This document shows, piece after piece, positions 26,540 to 36,138 of a stretch of DNA of 47,113 bases (position 1 is its first letter; every line of letters begins with the position of its first letter). Location of the stretch: contig JAIXYP010000059.1 in NCBI GenBank assembly GCA_027490155.1, forward strand, positions 1 through 47,113, read 5' to 3'. The notes beneath the pieces are model-generated. The model searched no databases. It saw only the letters and a list, made by a program, of their open reading frames with translations, and had not been told where the DNA came from. A program made the translations under genes and the position numbers. Source of the stretch: Cytophagaceae bacterium. GTDB taxonomy: Bacteria > Bacteroidota > Bacteroidia > Cytophagales > Flexibacteraceae.

Positions 26540-27622
26540 TTAAGGCTTCATCTGCTGGGCATATAGCCCTGTAATGCGTTTGACGGTCTGGTCTAGCGGA
26601 GTGTACGGTATCTGGCTGATTGTAGGCAGGATAGAGCCGTCATAAACGCTGATCCGGAAGGCAGTGCGGGCTGTCTCGCGGGTGATGAGCGGCTTGCCCC
26701 CTGTTAGCCACACACGGATTCCATCAAGACGCCAACCGATAGCCGCAATTAGTTTGGTCAGTTCCCACTTCGGAGGTGTGATCCCCCAAGCCTGCGCCAA
26801 TGCCTCGAAGAAAGCCTTGTAGGTCGTTTGGCCACCGACGGCGACATAACGTTTACTGAGGTGAGCGGGCTCGGTAGTGCTAGCTGCCCAGACGACGTAA
26901 CGGGCAAGATCCTCGACATCCAGATAATTGAGGGTAGCCGTGGTGTAGAACGGTTTGCGGGTCCAGACGTAGCGGAAAAGTGTAGCACTGCTGGTATTCC
27001 AGTTGCCATAGGCCAACACCAAGGCAGGGTTCAGGACAATGCCTTTGAGGCCTTCCTGAATGCCACGCCAAACCTCGAGCTCGGCCATAAATTTGGTTTC
27101 GCCATAATAGGTGTGTGGCATGTTGTCATCCCACTGGCTATCAGCATCAACCTTGCCAATGTTGGGGCCTTCGGTCTGGGCCTTGCCGAGGGCAGCAACA
27201 CTACTAATATGGACGAGTCGGGCCGATGGGTTAAGGGCCAACAAGGAATCGACCAAGAGCTTAGTACCTTCTACATTGGTCCTGAAAAGGTCGATCTTAT
27301 CTTGGCTGCTGAACGACACGATGGCCGCAGCATGGATAACGACTGTTACACCCAAAATAGCATCGGCTACACTTTCGGGGCTTGCGAGGTCAAGTGCATA
27401 CCAGGATAGAGCATCCTGAGGCACATCGGTGCTGATAGGCAGGTGTGGCACCATGGCTGCAAGACCCGTTAGGCTTTGGTCCTGCGGTGGGTGGCTATGG
27501 AACGTGGCCCGGACCTTGAAGCCAGCGTTGAGCAATGCAGCAATAATATGGAGACCTAACAGACCACTGCCACCCGTAACGAGCGCAAAACCTGATGTTG
27601 TACCAAAATGGGTAGTATTCAC
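26540..27622 (-). CDS. NAD(P)-dependent epimerase/reductase, extended SDR family
   Basis: 360 residues from a GTG start at 27622. The Rossmann motif TGGSGLLGLHI (GxxGxxG, about residues 16-26) is followed by strand VVIHAAAIVSF, a catalytic Ser in HISSVAALG, and YxxxK in TYYGETKFMAE. It resembles dihydroflavonol-reductase and 3-beta-HSD-like members of the extended SDRs, which act on small hydroxy/keto compounds. The substrate is not predictable. No membrane span. It is transcribed divergently from the hybrid kinase, with 165 bp between starts. Confidence 0.85.
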   Translation of the reverse strand: MNTTHFGTTSGFALVTGGSGLLGLHIIAALLNAGFKVRATFHSHPPQDQSLTGLAAMVPHLPISTDVPQDALSWYALDLASPESVADAILGVTVVIHAAAIVSFSSQDKIDLFRTNVEGTKLLVDSLLALNPSARLVHISSVAALGKAQTEGPNIGKVDADSQWDDNMPHTYYGETKFMAELEVWRGIQEGLKGIVLNPALVLAYGNWNTSSATLFRYVWTRKPFYTTATLNYLDVEDLARYVVWAASTTEPAHLSKRYVAVGGQTTYKAFFEALAQAWGITPPKWELTKLIAAIGWRLDGIRVWLTGGKPLITRETARTAFRISVYDGSILPTISQIPYTPLDQTVKRITGLYAQQMKP

Positions 27623-27787
27623 GTTGTTTGGCAGTTTTGAAGCACCTAATTTTATTCAGTATTGTAGGGTAGTGCGGTCTTTTCCCAAAGCCTGGATCGT
27701 TAGCCTAAGCCGCAACAGTAGAATACTGCAGTTTCGGCTACTGACTTCTAACTACAAGCAATATTGTTACCGTAAATCTACCCCTAG

Positions 27788-30700
27788 GTGAACCAGTTAG
27801 CAACATCCATCCAGCGCCCAAGTGTATCCGAAAGCCCCGCCCCAACTGCAGGATGGGGCCAGATTGGCATCTACTGGCGCAAAACTAACACGACCAAGGC
27901 TGATTACTTCGAATTGTCCTGCCTAAATCAGGATTGGGTCTTGTTGCGCTGCTCAACCTTACCAAAACTTTCGGACCAGCTCTGGATCCAGACTCGCCTC
28001 GAACGCCTGACGGCATCTGCTAAACCTTTCGGCCTGATCATGACCTGTGCCGAGCCCGCCGAAATTGGCATTGGCAACTGGATGGAGTGGTGTAAGTTTT
28101 TTACAAAGTTTGACGTGGTGTATGGTTGTGCCCAAATAATTGAGCTCTACTTTGACTACGTCTGGGGTGGTTTGATGGTCCACTCTACAGACGACAATAT
28201 GGCCGAAGGTCAGCTAATGACCACAGGACTTATCAACCTTGGTGAGGAAGTACTCCAGAATCTACGCAACATTCGGTTCGAGGCCTTATCCCTCCCATTA
28301 ACGATCTCAATAAGTGACCTACCATGGCCTGAGGATACGACACCAGAGGCCTTTGTTCGTCCGATTACCCAATCAGAACTGATCTTGTTGTCCGAAGTCC
28401 AGCAACAGGAGTGGTACCACCTTCAGCAAAGTACCAATCAGCTGTTTGGCAACCTTGGCGCAGATGGTTTGTGGCCCATAGTGCAGTCTATTCTCAAAAC
28501 GTCTGATAAGGCGATGATCATCCTGGATGCCGAAACACGCGTTTTGCTATCCAATAAAAGTGCCACCGAACTTTTCCGCCTACGCTATGGTGTAGTCATC
28601 GAGCACGGTATGATCATGCTCGATTCCCTACCGTCAGAACAACAAGACAAGCTCTTGATGCGCCTACGGAAGGCCCACCAAGGAGAGTCGTTCTTGGTAT
28701 CGGATACCTTTAAAAGAGGAGATAGTAAGATTTTTCTGGAGTATAGCTATAGCCCCGTATTTAAGCAAGGGCATTTTGCCGGGATACTACTCCGGATCCA
28801 GGATGTGACTGCCACCCGCATCAACGAGCAAGAACGCCTCGCCCGCGAACGCCAGATCAGGTCCCTGACCGAAAAAATCCCTGGCGTCATCTTCCAAGGC
28901 AAGGCTGATACCACAGACGGCATCGCCAAGTTTATTTACATGAGCCCTAGTAGTATCAACTACCTAGGCGAGCATGCAGACACCATAACCTCTGATCCTA
29001 AATATCTATCGCGTTATGCGACAGATATCAATGGCTGGAATGCGCTGCAAGCCAATGCCTTACTAGGGCAGGACCTGAACTACGAAGGCCCTTTCCTGCT
29101 CCCGAATCTAGGTTTGCGCTGGCTCTTGTTCACGGCACAAGTGAGTTTTCATACCACTGCTGGCTATATCTACGACGGCCTTATCATGGACGTCACGGAC
29201 CGTATTTTGGCTCGGGAAGAGGCCAAATCGCATCAGGAAAGATTAGATGTGTTGACCCAAACAGCACCTGGTGTCGTATTCGAATTTAACCTCAGTCTGG
29301 ATGGGCAGTTCACCGTTCCATACATCAGCCAAGGGGGTTATGACATCTTGGGGCTTAGCCAGAACCCCGATATGGCCACAACGACTGTTGACTGGTTTGG
29401 TTATGCCGAAAACCAAGACTCGTGGGCCAAGTTGCAAGAGTCTGCCCAGAACCTCCTACCATGGGACCACGAGCTTTTGATTAAAGGCCCAGGACAGGAC
29501 CATTGGATGAGCGCCCATGCCTTGCCACACACAAAGGCTGACGGTAGCACCGCTTGGTATGGCATGATGGTCGATGTTAGTAGACTTAAGGCCAGCGAGG
29601 CCGACTTGGTGCAATATGCGCAAGCCCTAAACGAAGCCCAATCCATCGCGAGGCTAGGTAGTTTTGAATACAATTTTGGCGATCAGCGCAGCCGCAATCA
29701 TGGCCATGTTTTGCAGGAGCTGATCGGGCTGGAAGGCGAATTGGTGGACCAGCACAATATTTTCACCGACCGCATTCATCCTGAAGATAGGAAGCGTGTG
29801 GCCGAGCTCTATGACGAATGTGTCGCGACGGGTAAGGAGTTCAGCCTAGACTATCGCATCATGACACCCAATGATGTTGCTATCTACCTCTTCGTCAGGG
29901 CCCGCTTCACTTTAGACGACTTAGGCCAGCTGACCAACATAAGGGGCACAGGCCAAGATGTCACCAACCGCAAACAGCTAGAAGAAACATTGGTCAAGGC
30001 CCGCGAGGAAGCCGAAATGGCTGCCAGCGCCAAGACCCAGTTCCTGTCGGCCATGAGCCACGAGATCCGGACCCCCCTCAATGCCATCATCGGGATCAAT
30101 AACCTCTTGCTCCAAGAGGTGGAGGATGCCAAGATATTAGGTAGGTTGACGACCCTTGAGTTCTGCGCCCGCAACCTGCTAAACACCATCAACAAGCTGC
30201 TAGACCTCAGCAAACTAGAGGCTGGCAAATACAAAATCGCGAAACGGCCATTTGATTTGGTTTCCCTACTCCGGAACCTCAAGGACGTCTATCAGCTTCA
30301 GGCTAGCCAGAAAGGCATCGTCTTCGAGCTTGAGCAACCAGACCAATTGCCGGCTTCCGTCATGGGCGACGAAAACATCCTTAACAACGTCCTCAACAAC
30401 TTATTAGGCAATGCCATTAAGTTCACGGACAAAGGCATGGTATGCCTCACAGTCACGGACCTTGGCGTCAAGGACAACATCCAGCACCTGAACTTCAGCG
30501 TGATGGACACTGGACAGGGTATCCCAGAGGACATGCAGCATGTGGTCTTCGAGGCTTACGAACAAGTCCCGGTCATGCTGGACCAGAAACAGACCGGCAC
30601 AGGGCTGGGTCTGCCGATTGTTAAACAACTACTGGAAAGCCTCGGCACCACCATCACCTTGGTCAGCAAACCAAACCGTGGCAGTACCTTCAGCTTTGAC

Positions 30701-31570
30701 CTTTTGCTAGAGCGCACCGCCCCAGAGCAACAATTGGCAGAACAAGGCAAGGTCAACAACCTCAAGATCAATCACGAACTTGCCATTAAAACCTTGACTG
30801 GTTGCCACATCTTGCTGGCCGAAGACAACGAAATCAACGCCATGATCTTCAAGGATTTCCTGAAACGCTGGGAGATCACTTACGACTGGGCCTGCAATGG
30901 GGACGAGGTCGTCCGGATGGCTAGTCAAAGCTGTTATGATATGATCCTGATGGATATCCAGATGCCTGTTCTAGACGGTATCAGGGCTACCAAGATCATC
31001 CGGTCGATGAGTGGTAACTGGTTCAAACAGGTGCCGATCATTGCGTTTTCGGCCTTTGCGCTGCAGGAGACTGCCAACGAAGCTCTAGAGGCCGGCATGA
31101 ACGACTACTTGCTCAAACCATTCACACCCGAGCAGGTGATGGACAAATGTCTGCAATACATGCTACCTTACCGCAAGGTGAGGCAGAACGGTGGTGAAGG
31201 TGTCCAGACCGAAAGCTCGTTCTATATTCAGCCGCAGGAGCTGCCAGACTCGCTTCAGTCCATGAAGTTATCGATGCGTGACTTTGGGGTGATTAGGTCC
31301 AGCTTACGCGAGATGACCAGCCTGCTAGAGGAGGCCTTACTTACGGCTGACGGCAAACTTATGCAGCGGATCTGCCACAAGTTTATCCCATCGCTCAAGA
31401 TGCTCAATGTGTCTGACGTCTGGCTAGACCTCAGTATATCCCGTCAGGTGACCGATGCTGGCAACCTGAACCCAGAGCTGGCCCAACGGTACTTGTCCTT
31501 GGTAAACCAAAAGGTTGATACCTACTTGGCCTCAATCGCCCCAGTAGAGACAGAGCCTATCCTATCCTGA
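27788..31570 (+). CDS. Hybrid sensor histidine kinase with four PAS domains, REC and HPt
   Basis: 1260 residues from a GTG start. Residues 1-230 are an unrecognised N-terminal region without membrane spans, so it is probably a soluble cytoplasmic sensor. Four PAS-like domains follow at about 236-350, 360-480, 488-600 and 612-735. HisKA has the phosphorylated His758 in AMSHEIRTPLNAII. The ATPase domain carries NNLLGNAIKF, DTGQGIP and GTGLGLPIVKQLL (about 860-970). A receiver domain (about 1005-1125) has the phospho-acceptor Asp1056 in MILMDIQMP and a late KPF. The C-terminal ~95 residues resemble HPt with His1197 in RICHKFIPSLKML. This gives a His-Asp-His relay like ArcB or BarA, which needs a separate response regulator; none is in the window. 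The ligand is unknown. Confidence 0.92.
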   Translation: MNQLATSIQRPSVSESPAPTAGWGQIGIYWRKTNTTKADYFELSCLNQDWVLLRCSTLPKLSDQLWIQTRLERLTASAKPFGLIMTCAEPAEIGIGNWMEWCKFFTKFDVVYGCAQIIELYFDYVWGGLMVHSTDDNMAEGQLMTTGLINLGEEVLQNLRNIRFEALSLPLTISISDLPWPEDTTPEAFVRPITQSELILLSEVQQQEWYHLQQSTNQLFGNLGADGLWPIVQSILKTSDKAMIILDAETRVLLSNKSATELFRLRYGVVIEHGMIMLDSLPSEQQDKLLMRLRKAHQGESFLVSDTFKRGDSKIFLEYSYSPVFKQGHFAGILLRIQDVTATRINEQERLARERQIRSLTEKIPGVIFQGKADTTDGIAKFIYMSPSSINYLGEHADTITSDPKYLSRYATDINGWNALQANALLGQDLNYEGPFLLPNLGLRWLLFTAQVSFHTTAGYIYDGLIMDVTDRILAREEAKSHQERLDVLTQTAPGVVFEFNLSLDGQFTVPYISQGGYDILGLSQNPDMATTTVDWFGYAENQDSWAKLQESAQNLLPWDHELLIKGPGQDHWMSAHALPHTKADGSTAWYGMMVDVSRLKASEADLVQYAQALNEAQSIARLGSFEYNFGDQRSRNHGHVLQELIGLEGELVDQHNIFTDRIHPEDRKRVAELYDECVATGKEFSLDYRIMTPNDVAIYLFVRARFTLDDLGQLTNIRGTGQDVTNRKQLEETLVKAREEAEMAASAKTQFLSAMSHEIRTPLNAIIGINNLLLQEVEDAKILGRLTTLEFCARNLLNTINKLLDLSKLEAGKYKIAKRPFDLVSLLRNLKDVYQLQASQKGIVFELEQPDQLPASVMGDENILNNVLNNLLGNAIKFTDKGMVCLTVTDLGVKDNIQHLNFSVMDTGQGIPEDMQHVVFEAYEQVPVMLDQKQTGTGLGLPIVKQLLESLGTTITLVSKPNRGSTFSFDLLLERTAPEQQLAEQGKVNNLKINHELAIKTLTGCHILLAEDNEINAMIFKDFLKRWEITYDWACNGDEVVRMASQSCYDMILMDIQMPVLDGIRATKIIRSMSGNWFKQVPIIAFSAFALQETANEALEAGMNDYLLKPFTPEQVMDKCLQYMLPYRKVRQNGGEGVQTESSFYIQPQELPDSLQSMKLSMRDFGVIRSSLREMTSLLEEALLTADGKLMQRICHKFIPSLKMLNVSDVWLDLSISRQVTDAGNLNPELAQRYLSLVNQKVDTYLASIAPVETEPILS

Positions 31571-31768
31571 TCTGAGGCTCGCGGTTTTCCTTGCCATGAT
31601 GCTGGCACCAATTTTGGGGTTTAGAGACTTGGTCAGCCTAAAATTGACCTGTTAGGATAATTCTAGATGGCCAACGCTATATTGCGAGACGCTTTAGGGT
31701 GGGATGATTTCTGGTTTCAACTATTCTGTGTCTAGCTGACGCTACAGCTGGTCCTTCTGGCAGTCTAG

Positions 31769-32797
31769 GTGTACCTCCATATCCAAGGATCATCTTGGCT
31801 GGGACCTGACCGGTCGCCTTTGGTCATCCAGATCGACTCTATACCTTCACCGTTATCAAGCGTTCCGTTGCATAAGTTTGCTGCCATCGACATTGGGTCC
31901 AACGCCGTCCGGCTCAAAGTGCACCAAGTGCTGGAGCAGAAGGGCGTTTACGTCAAAAAATTAATCGAATACATCCGCTTTCCGCTGCGCCTTGGCTCGG
32001 ATGTGTTCGACGGGGGCTATATCCGGCCCGAAACCCGTGTCAAACTAGGCAAATTGCTGTTGGCCTATAAACAGCTTTGCGACCTTTATGAGGTGGATGA
32101 CTACATGGTTTGTGCCACCAGCGCCTTGCGCGACTCGGCCAACGCCACTGAAGTCAAGGCCTGGGTAGAGGGTTTCACTGGGCTTGACGTCCAGGTCATC
32201 ACCGGTCAGCAAGAGGCCGCAATGGTCGGACTAGCACTGACTCCCCACATCAAACCCGACAACAACTACATCCATGTCGATGTTGGCGGAGGCAGTACCG
32301 AGATCAATATCTACTTGCAGGGCGAGCGCATTGCAGGCGAAAGTTTCCAAGCAGGCCATGTCCGGAACCGCACCACACCCGTCAGTATCTGGCCCCAGAT
32401 GGACAAATGGATTTATGACAACCTTGCCCAGATCCGGACCGCTAACCACGAAAAAGGTGCCAGCAAACACTTTATCGCCGTTGCAACAGGGGGCAACATC
32501 TCTAAGCTCATCAGCCTTTATGGACAGCTGTATAAACCCAAGGACAAACTCACCTACCACGAGCTCCTGAGTGTCTATATGGACTTGAGCGAGCTTGATA
32601 TTGACGAGCGATCGTTCCAGCTCAATATCAATCTAGACCGAGCTGACGTCATTGTCCCCAGTGCCGAGATTTACCTCCACGTCCTGCGCGAAAGTGGGGC
32701 TCGTTACATCTTCTCGCCTGATGTCGGCCTGGCAGATGGCATCATCTTGTTCCTAATGCAGCGCAACGGACTTGACCCCAAGCTGATGCAGCGGTAA
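31769..32797 (+). CDS. Exopolyphosphatase/GppA-type phosphatase
   Basis: 342 residues from a GTG at 31769. The conserved part starts only at about residue 35 (HKFAAIDIGSNAVRL), so a later non-ATG start (for example TTG codons near residues 19 or 33) is possible. ASKHA-fold phosphatase motifs: DIGSN (first phosphate loop), CATSALRDSAN, the catalytic-Glu region TGQQEAAMVG, and VDVGGGSTEI (second phosphate loop). Family enzymes hydrolyse polyphosphate or the pppGpp 5'-phosphate, affecting stringent response and phosphate storage; which one cannot be told. At ~340 residues it is the short form without the C-terminal HD domain. It follows the hybrid kinase by 198 bp; no terminator was seen between them. 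Confidence 0.87.
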   Translation: MYLHIQGSSWLGPDRSPLVIQIDSIPSPLSSVPLHKFAAIDIGSNAVRLKVHQVLEQKGVYVKKLIEYIRFPLRLGSDVFDGGYIRPETRVKLGKLLLAYKQLCDLYEVDDYMVCATSALRDSANATEVKAWVEGFTGLDVQVITGQQEAAMVGLALTPHIKPDNNYIHVDVGGGSTEINIYLQGERIAGESFQAGHVRNRTTPVSIWPQMDKWIYDNLAQIRTANHEKGASKHFIAVATGGNISKLISLYGQLYKPKDKLTYHELLSVYMDLSELDIDERSFQLNINLDRADVIVPSAEIYLHVLRESGARYIFSPDVGLADGIILFLMQRNGLDPKLMQR

Positions 32798-32891
32798 CAG
32801 ACCCATTTAAACCATACTAGGCAAAAATCTATCTCCTGATTTTCGTCGATTTCTAACCTTCAAACCCGTGCCACAGAGGGCTAAACCTACC

Positions 32892-32899
32892 TACCTTTG
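32892..32899 (+). promoter_or_regulatory. -7 promoter box of the thiolase gene
   Basis: TACCTTTG, identical to the -7 boxes of both tRNA operons, followed by G-C-G-G. The -33 region is weak (GTG at 32868-32870, spacing 21). It overlaps the most upstream in-frame start of the thiolase frame (32897), showing that start is not used, and lies 36 bp before the ATG at 32936. Confidence 0.6.
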
Positions 32900-32935
32900 C
32901 GGTACTATTCATACACCCCTTTATCCCTCACTACT

Positions 32936-34114
32936 ATGAGAGAAGCCTATATCGTGGCAGCCGTCCGGACCCCAATGGGAAGTTTTGGCGGATCCTTGGC
33001 ATCATTTTCGGCTACGGCCCTAGGCTCTGTGGCCATCAAAGGTGCTTTGGCCCATGCCGGCATCGATGCCACAGAGGTCAACGAAATATATTTTGGCAAT
33101 GTTTGCAGCGCCAACCTAGGCCAAAACCCTGCTCGCCAAGCGGCACTTGGCGCTGGCCTGCCCGAAACTGTTGCCTGCACTACAGTCAATAAAGTATGCG
33201 CCTCTGGCACCAAATCGATCATGTTGGCAGCCCAAAGCATCATGCTTGGCCTTGCAGATGTCGTCGTCGCAGGTGGTATGGAAAGCATGAGCAATGTGCC
33301 CTACTACGTGCCCAAAGCCCGTTTCGGCTACAAATATGGTAATGCCTCCTTGGTCGATGGCCTTGAGAACGATGGCCTGCTAGATGCCTACCAGAAAAAG
33401 GCCATGGGTGTCTTTGCTGACGCCACTGCGGCCCATTATGACATCAGCCGCGAGGCACAAGACGAGTTTGCGATCAATAGCTACAAAAAGGCTGCTGCTA
33501 GCACCGAGGCCGGCAAGTTCCGTGACGAAATCGTTGGGGTCGATATCCCGCAACGGAAAGGTGGTGTCCTGACCATCAGCGAGGACGAGGAGTACAAAAA
33601 TGTGTTCTTCGACAAGATCCCTGGCCTCAAACCTGCCTTCACCCCGACTGGTACCGTGACTGCAGCCAACGCCAGTACCATCAATGATGGCGCTGCCGCC
33701 CTAATCGTCGTCAGCAAAGAAAAAATGGAAGCACTTGGCCTCAAGCCACTGGCCAAGATCTTGGCCTTTGCTGATGCTGAGCAAGCCCCTGAGTGGTTCA
33801 CGACCGCGCCAACTGTAGCAGTGCCTTTGGCCCTCAAACGTGCTGGCTTGACCCTTGAGGATGTGGACTTCTTCGAGGTGAACGAGGCCTTTTCCGTCGT
33901 GACCATGGCCTTTAACAAGGTGCTAGGTGTCAACCCTGATAAAGTGAATATCCGTGGTGGAGCCGTTGCCCTAGGCCACCCACTGGGAGCTAGTGGTGCC
34001 CGCATCGTGACTACCCTTTGCCATGTCTTGGCGTCCGAAGGTGGTAAGATCGGCGTGGCAGGCATTTGCAACGGTGGCGGTGGAGCTTCAGCTATCGTGC
34101 TAGAGCGGATGTAG
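32936..34114 (+). CDS. Acetyl-CoA C-acyltransferase (thiolase II type)
   Basis: 392 residues from the ATG at 32936, the normal thiolase length. Catalyses reversible Claisen condensation or cleavage of acyl-CoA. All catalytic residues are in place: nucleophile Cys88 in NKVCASGTKS, His348 in GHPLGASGAR, and Cys378 in GICNGGGGAS, numbering nearly identical to the well-studied biosynthetic thiolase. NEAFSVV (substrate site) is also intact. Monocistronic, with its own promoter box and a strong terminator, so it may serve fatty acid oxidation, ketone or amino acid breakdown, or biosynthesis; context does not decide. Confidence 0.95.
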   Translation: MREAYIVAAVRTPMGSFGGSLASFSATALGSVAIKGALAHAGIDATEVNEIYFGNVCSANLGQNPARQAALGAGLPETVACTTVNKVCASGTKSIMLAAQSIMLGLADVVVAGGMESMSNVPYYVPKARFGYKYGNASLVDGLENDGLLDAYQKKAMGVFADATAAHYDISREAQDEFAINSYKKAAASTEAGKFRDEIVGVDIPQRKGGVLTISEDEEYKNVFFDKIPGLKPAFTPTGTVTAANASTINDGAAALIVVSKEKMEALGLKPLAKILAFADAEQAPEWFTTAPTVAVPLALKRAGLTLEDVDFFEVNEAFSVVTMAFNKVLGVNPDKVNIRGGAVALGHPLGASGARIVTTLCHVLASEGGKIGVAGICNGGGGASAIVLERM

Positions 34115-34140
34115 TCCTGACTACCTACTATGATTATTTG

Positions 34141-34175
34141 CCAAAGCCACCCATAGGGTGGCTTTGGTGGTTTTA
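34141..34175 (+). terminator. Rho-independent terminator of the thiolase gene
   Basis: CCAAAGCCACCC (34141-34152) and GGGTGGCTTTGG (34156-34167) form a perfect 12-bp stem with a 3-nt loop, followed by TGGTTTTA. It lies 26 bp after the stop codon. Confidence 0.85.
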
Positions 34176-34267
34176 GGGCTATGGGGCGGGGCAGAATCTT
34201 GTAAGCGGTTTTTTGTTGGGTGCTTGTAATGTTTGTAATAGTTACAGAAGAGGACTTGCAAATGAGC

Positions 34268-34317
34268 ACACACGAATCCCAAAAATCCGTCCTATCCGTT
34301 TAATCCCAGTTTAAACA
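34268..34317 (-). repeat. GGATT-periodic 3'-flanking repeat, copy A
   Basis: 50-bp element in three copies here (also 36139-36188 and 46461-46510). Read on the minus strand it starts near TGT(T/C)TGAACTGGG, contains GGATT-like units every 9-10 bp, and ends GATTCGTGTGT. It lies 6 bp after the stop codon of the minus-strand T9SS protein. There is no stem and no T-run, so it is not an ordinary terminator. It differs from copy C at five positions by eye. Confidence 0.85.
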
Positions 34318-34323
34318 AAAAAC

Positions 34324-35784
34324 CTACCGCACCACCACCCGCCCAACAAAAGGCACCTTGCCATCTGCCACAGTGAGGCGGTAGAGGTATAGCCCAGGGG
34401 CAAGGCCCGTAAGGTCTAGGGCTTGGTCTGGCAGGATAGGGGCATCTAGGGCAAGGGAGCCAGCTGTGGTGAACAACCGCAATTGCCCAGGACGATCTAG
34501 GCCGCGGAACTGCACCTGCCCAGAGGTAGGATTAGGGAAGGCAACAGGAGCCACAGATTGCGCCACCTCCCGAGGGCCACCCAGCTCTGTAAGTGGGTCA
34601 AAAGGCCGACCGAAGTTGGCGATTTTGGTTAGGTAAAAGTCCTCTCCTTGATATGGAACCCTTGAACCATCAGCAATGAAACCGCAAATGACGGCACTTT
34701 GATCAGCGTTATACGTAATCCCAGGAAGTAAAATACTATTGTTATTAGGGACAGAAACGACAGGTATTCGCCAAAGTTGTTGTCCTGTACTAGTTACTTT
34801 AGTCATGTAATACGTCCGAGAGGCCGCAGCCACTGAGACATATACTAGGCTACCATCATCCATAATCCTGATCGGAATATCACTGCCATGACCAATTTCC
34901 GAAATAACCCACTCTTGGCTAAAGTCTGGCCGGAGTTTAGCGATGTGAAAGTCTGGTGGTGTTGAGGTGCTTGCCAAAACGCTCGTCTGGGTTAATAGCC
35001 CTCCATCTGGGCAACGCTGGACAAGTGTCAAACTTTGGGTGCCCGCAGTAGGCGGCACAAACAGAACCCTAGTATTCTCAATTACAACACCGTTTGAATC
35101 AACAATCATGCTCACGGTGCGGTTGAGGCTGGAGCCTCCTAGAATAATATTACCACCAGCGTCATTAAAGGCCGCAAAACGTGTCGGGTCGGTGGAGCCT
35201 GGGTTATAAACCTTCAGCCAGTCGAGAAATCCTTGGGGAGTTATGCGGGCAAGAAACCAATCCGTGTTAGTATTAGGGAAAACCTGCCCTGGTACCGAAA
35301 TGCCGTAAACCATTAAGTCACCGTTTTTAGCCTTAAACATACCATACGGTTTGTATGGAAAAAAAGGATTTTGAATGACTCGACTAGTAATGATACTTCC
35401 GGTAGAGTCCACCAATTGAAAAACAAAACCTCCACGATCTGCTTGAACATTAAAATCACTCACTTCAGTTACCACCGCAAGCGTACGGTCATCAACCTTT
35501 ACAACACCTTTTGCATATCCTGCATAACCCAGTGGGCGAACCCATAATAAATTGCCGGACTTACCAAATTTAGCAATATGGCTACCATCAGTCAAAAAGG
35601 TGGAAATACGGACACGATGCAGATAGCCACCACCTACGGCGTAGTATCCATTGGTGTCAAGACTCGTGATTGAAAATAATCGATCATCACTTACTGAGGC
35701 CGACGGTTTCTGAGTCCAAACTACTTGCTGCGCAGGCAGCAAGTAGGGCAACACAAACAACAGGGTGCAGAGTAGTTTGTACAT
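34324..35784 (-). CDS. Secreted T9SS-sorted protein, propeller-like repeats
   Basis: 486 residues. Signal peptide (LLCTLLFVLPYLLPA, cleavage likely before QQV). The body (about 20-400) consists of repeated beta-rich blocks (WTQK, GNLLWVRPLGYAGYAKGVVK, GDLMVYGISVPGQ, GGNIILGGSSLNRT, DGSLVYVSVAA) resembling the daily-life 'G-Y-x-x-x-G' propeller repeats of Bacteroidota surface proteins. The C-terminal ~75 residues are a type A T9SS sorting domain beginning FPNPTSGQVQF and ending RVVVR. The last ~115 residues are nearly identical to those of the partial protein at 46523-47113. Function unknown, probably cell-surface. The gene converges on the thiolase gene and is followed at 6 bp by repeat copy A. 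Confidence 0.87.
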   Translation of the reverse strand: MYKLLCTLLFVLPYLLPAQQVVWTQKPSASVSDDRLFSITSLDTNGYYAVGGGYLHRVRISTFLTDGSHIAKFGKSGNLLWVRPLGYAGYAKGVVKVDDRTLAVVTEVSDFNVQADRGGFVFQLVDSTGSIITSRVIQNPFFPYKPYGMFKAKNGDLMVYGISVPGQVFPNTNTDWFLARITPQGFLDWLKVYNPGSTDPTRFAAFNDAGGNIILGGSSLNRTVSMIVDSNGVVIENTRVLFVPPTAGTQSLTLVQRCPDGGLLTQTSVLASTSTPPDFHIAKLRPDFSQEWVISEIGHGSDIPIRIMDDGSLVYVSVAAASRTYYMTKVTSTGQQLWRIPVVSVPNNNSILLPGITYNADQSAVICGFIADGSRVPYQGEDFYLTKIANFGRPFDPLTELGGPREVAQSVAPVAFPNPTSGQVQFRGLDRPGQLRLFTTAGSLALDAPILPDQALDLTGLAPGLYLYRLTVADGKVPFVGRVVVR

Positions 35785-35788
35785 GGCC

Positions 35789-36019
35789 TTATTGTTTGAT
35801 GAGCTTGTACGGTATAGCTAATTGGTCAAAATGAAGCAGATAGAGCCCTGAAGCCAAATTAGTTAGGTCAAGATACAGTTTGGTGCCTGCAAAGTTGGTC
35901 CATATAGTACAGCCTTGGGAGGAGAGGAGGCCAGCCCACATTTGCAAAGGATGGATTAGTGGCGAAATGAGCTTGGGCATAGGCTGGGGCATTTGTAACA
36001 AGACCAAGATAAGCAACAA
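35789..36019 (-). pseudogene. Probable remnant of a T9SS sorting domain
   Basis: A 76-codon frame whose last ~30 residues (LYLDLTNLASGLYLLHFDQL...YKLIKQ) match the end of a type A sorting domain (compare DLTGLAPGLYLYRL in the neighbour). The N-terminal half is not sorting-domain-like in this frame. An overlapping minus frame reads APAYAQAHFATNPSFANVG, reminiscent of the start of such a domain (PNPS-type), suggesting a frameshift inside a decayed gene. No signal peptide or body remains. It lies 4 bp before the start of the 34324-35784 gene. It could also be a small real gene; I consider that less likely. Confidence 0.4.
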
Positions 36020-36138
36020 AGGGTTGCCTAGGGGCCTTGTATAAACGCGGATTCCAGAAATAAGATTATAAAGAATTTATGGGATAGGGTTGTAAACACC
36101 TCAAGGGTAAGGCGCCAAGTCTCCATTAGCGCATCACC

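Noticed and set aside
32897-32935. Thiolase start at 32897
   Set aside because: It lies inside the TACCTTTG promoter box, and the thiolase family starts at MREAYIVAAVRTP (32936).
34141-34269. Minus-strand frame covering the thiolase 3' region (33481-34269)
   Set aside because: It is antisense to the thiolase catalytic domain and terminator; low-complexity S/P/A composition typical of a shadow.
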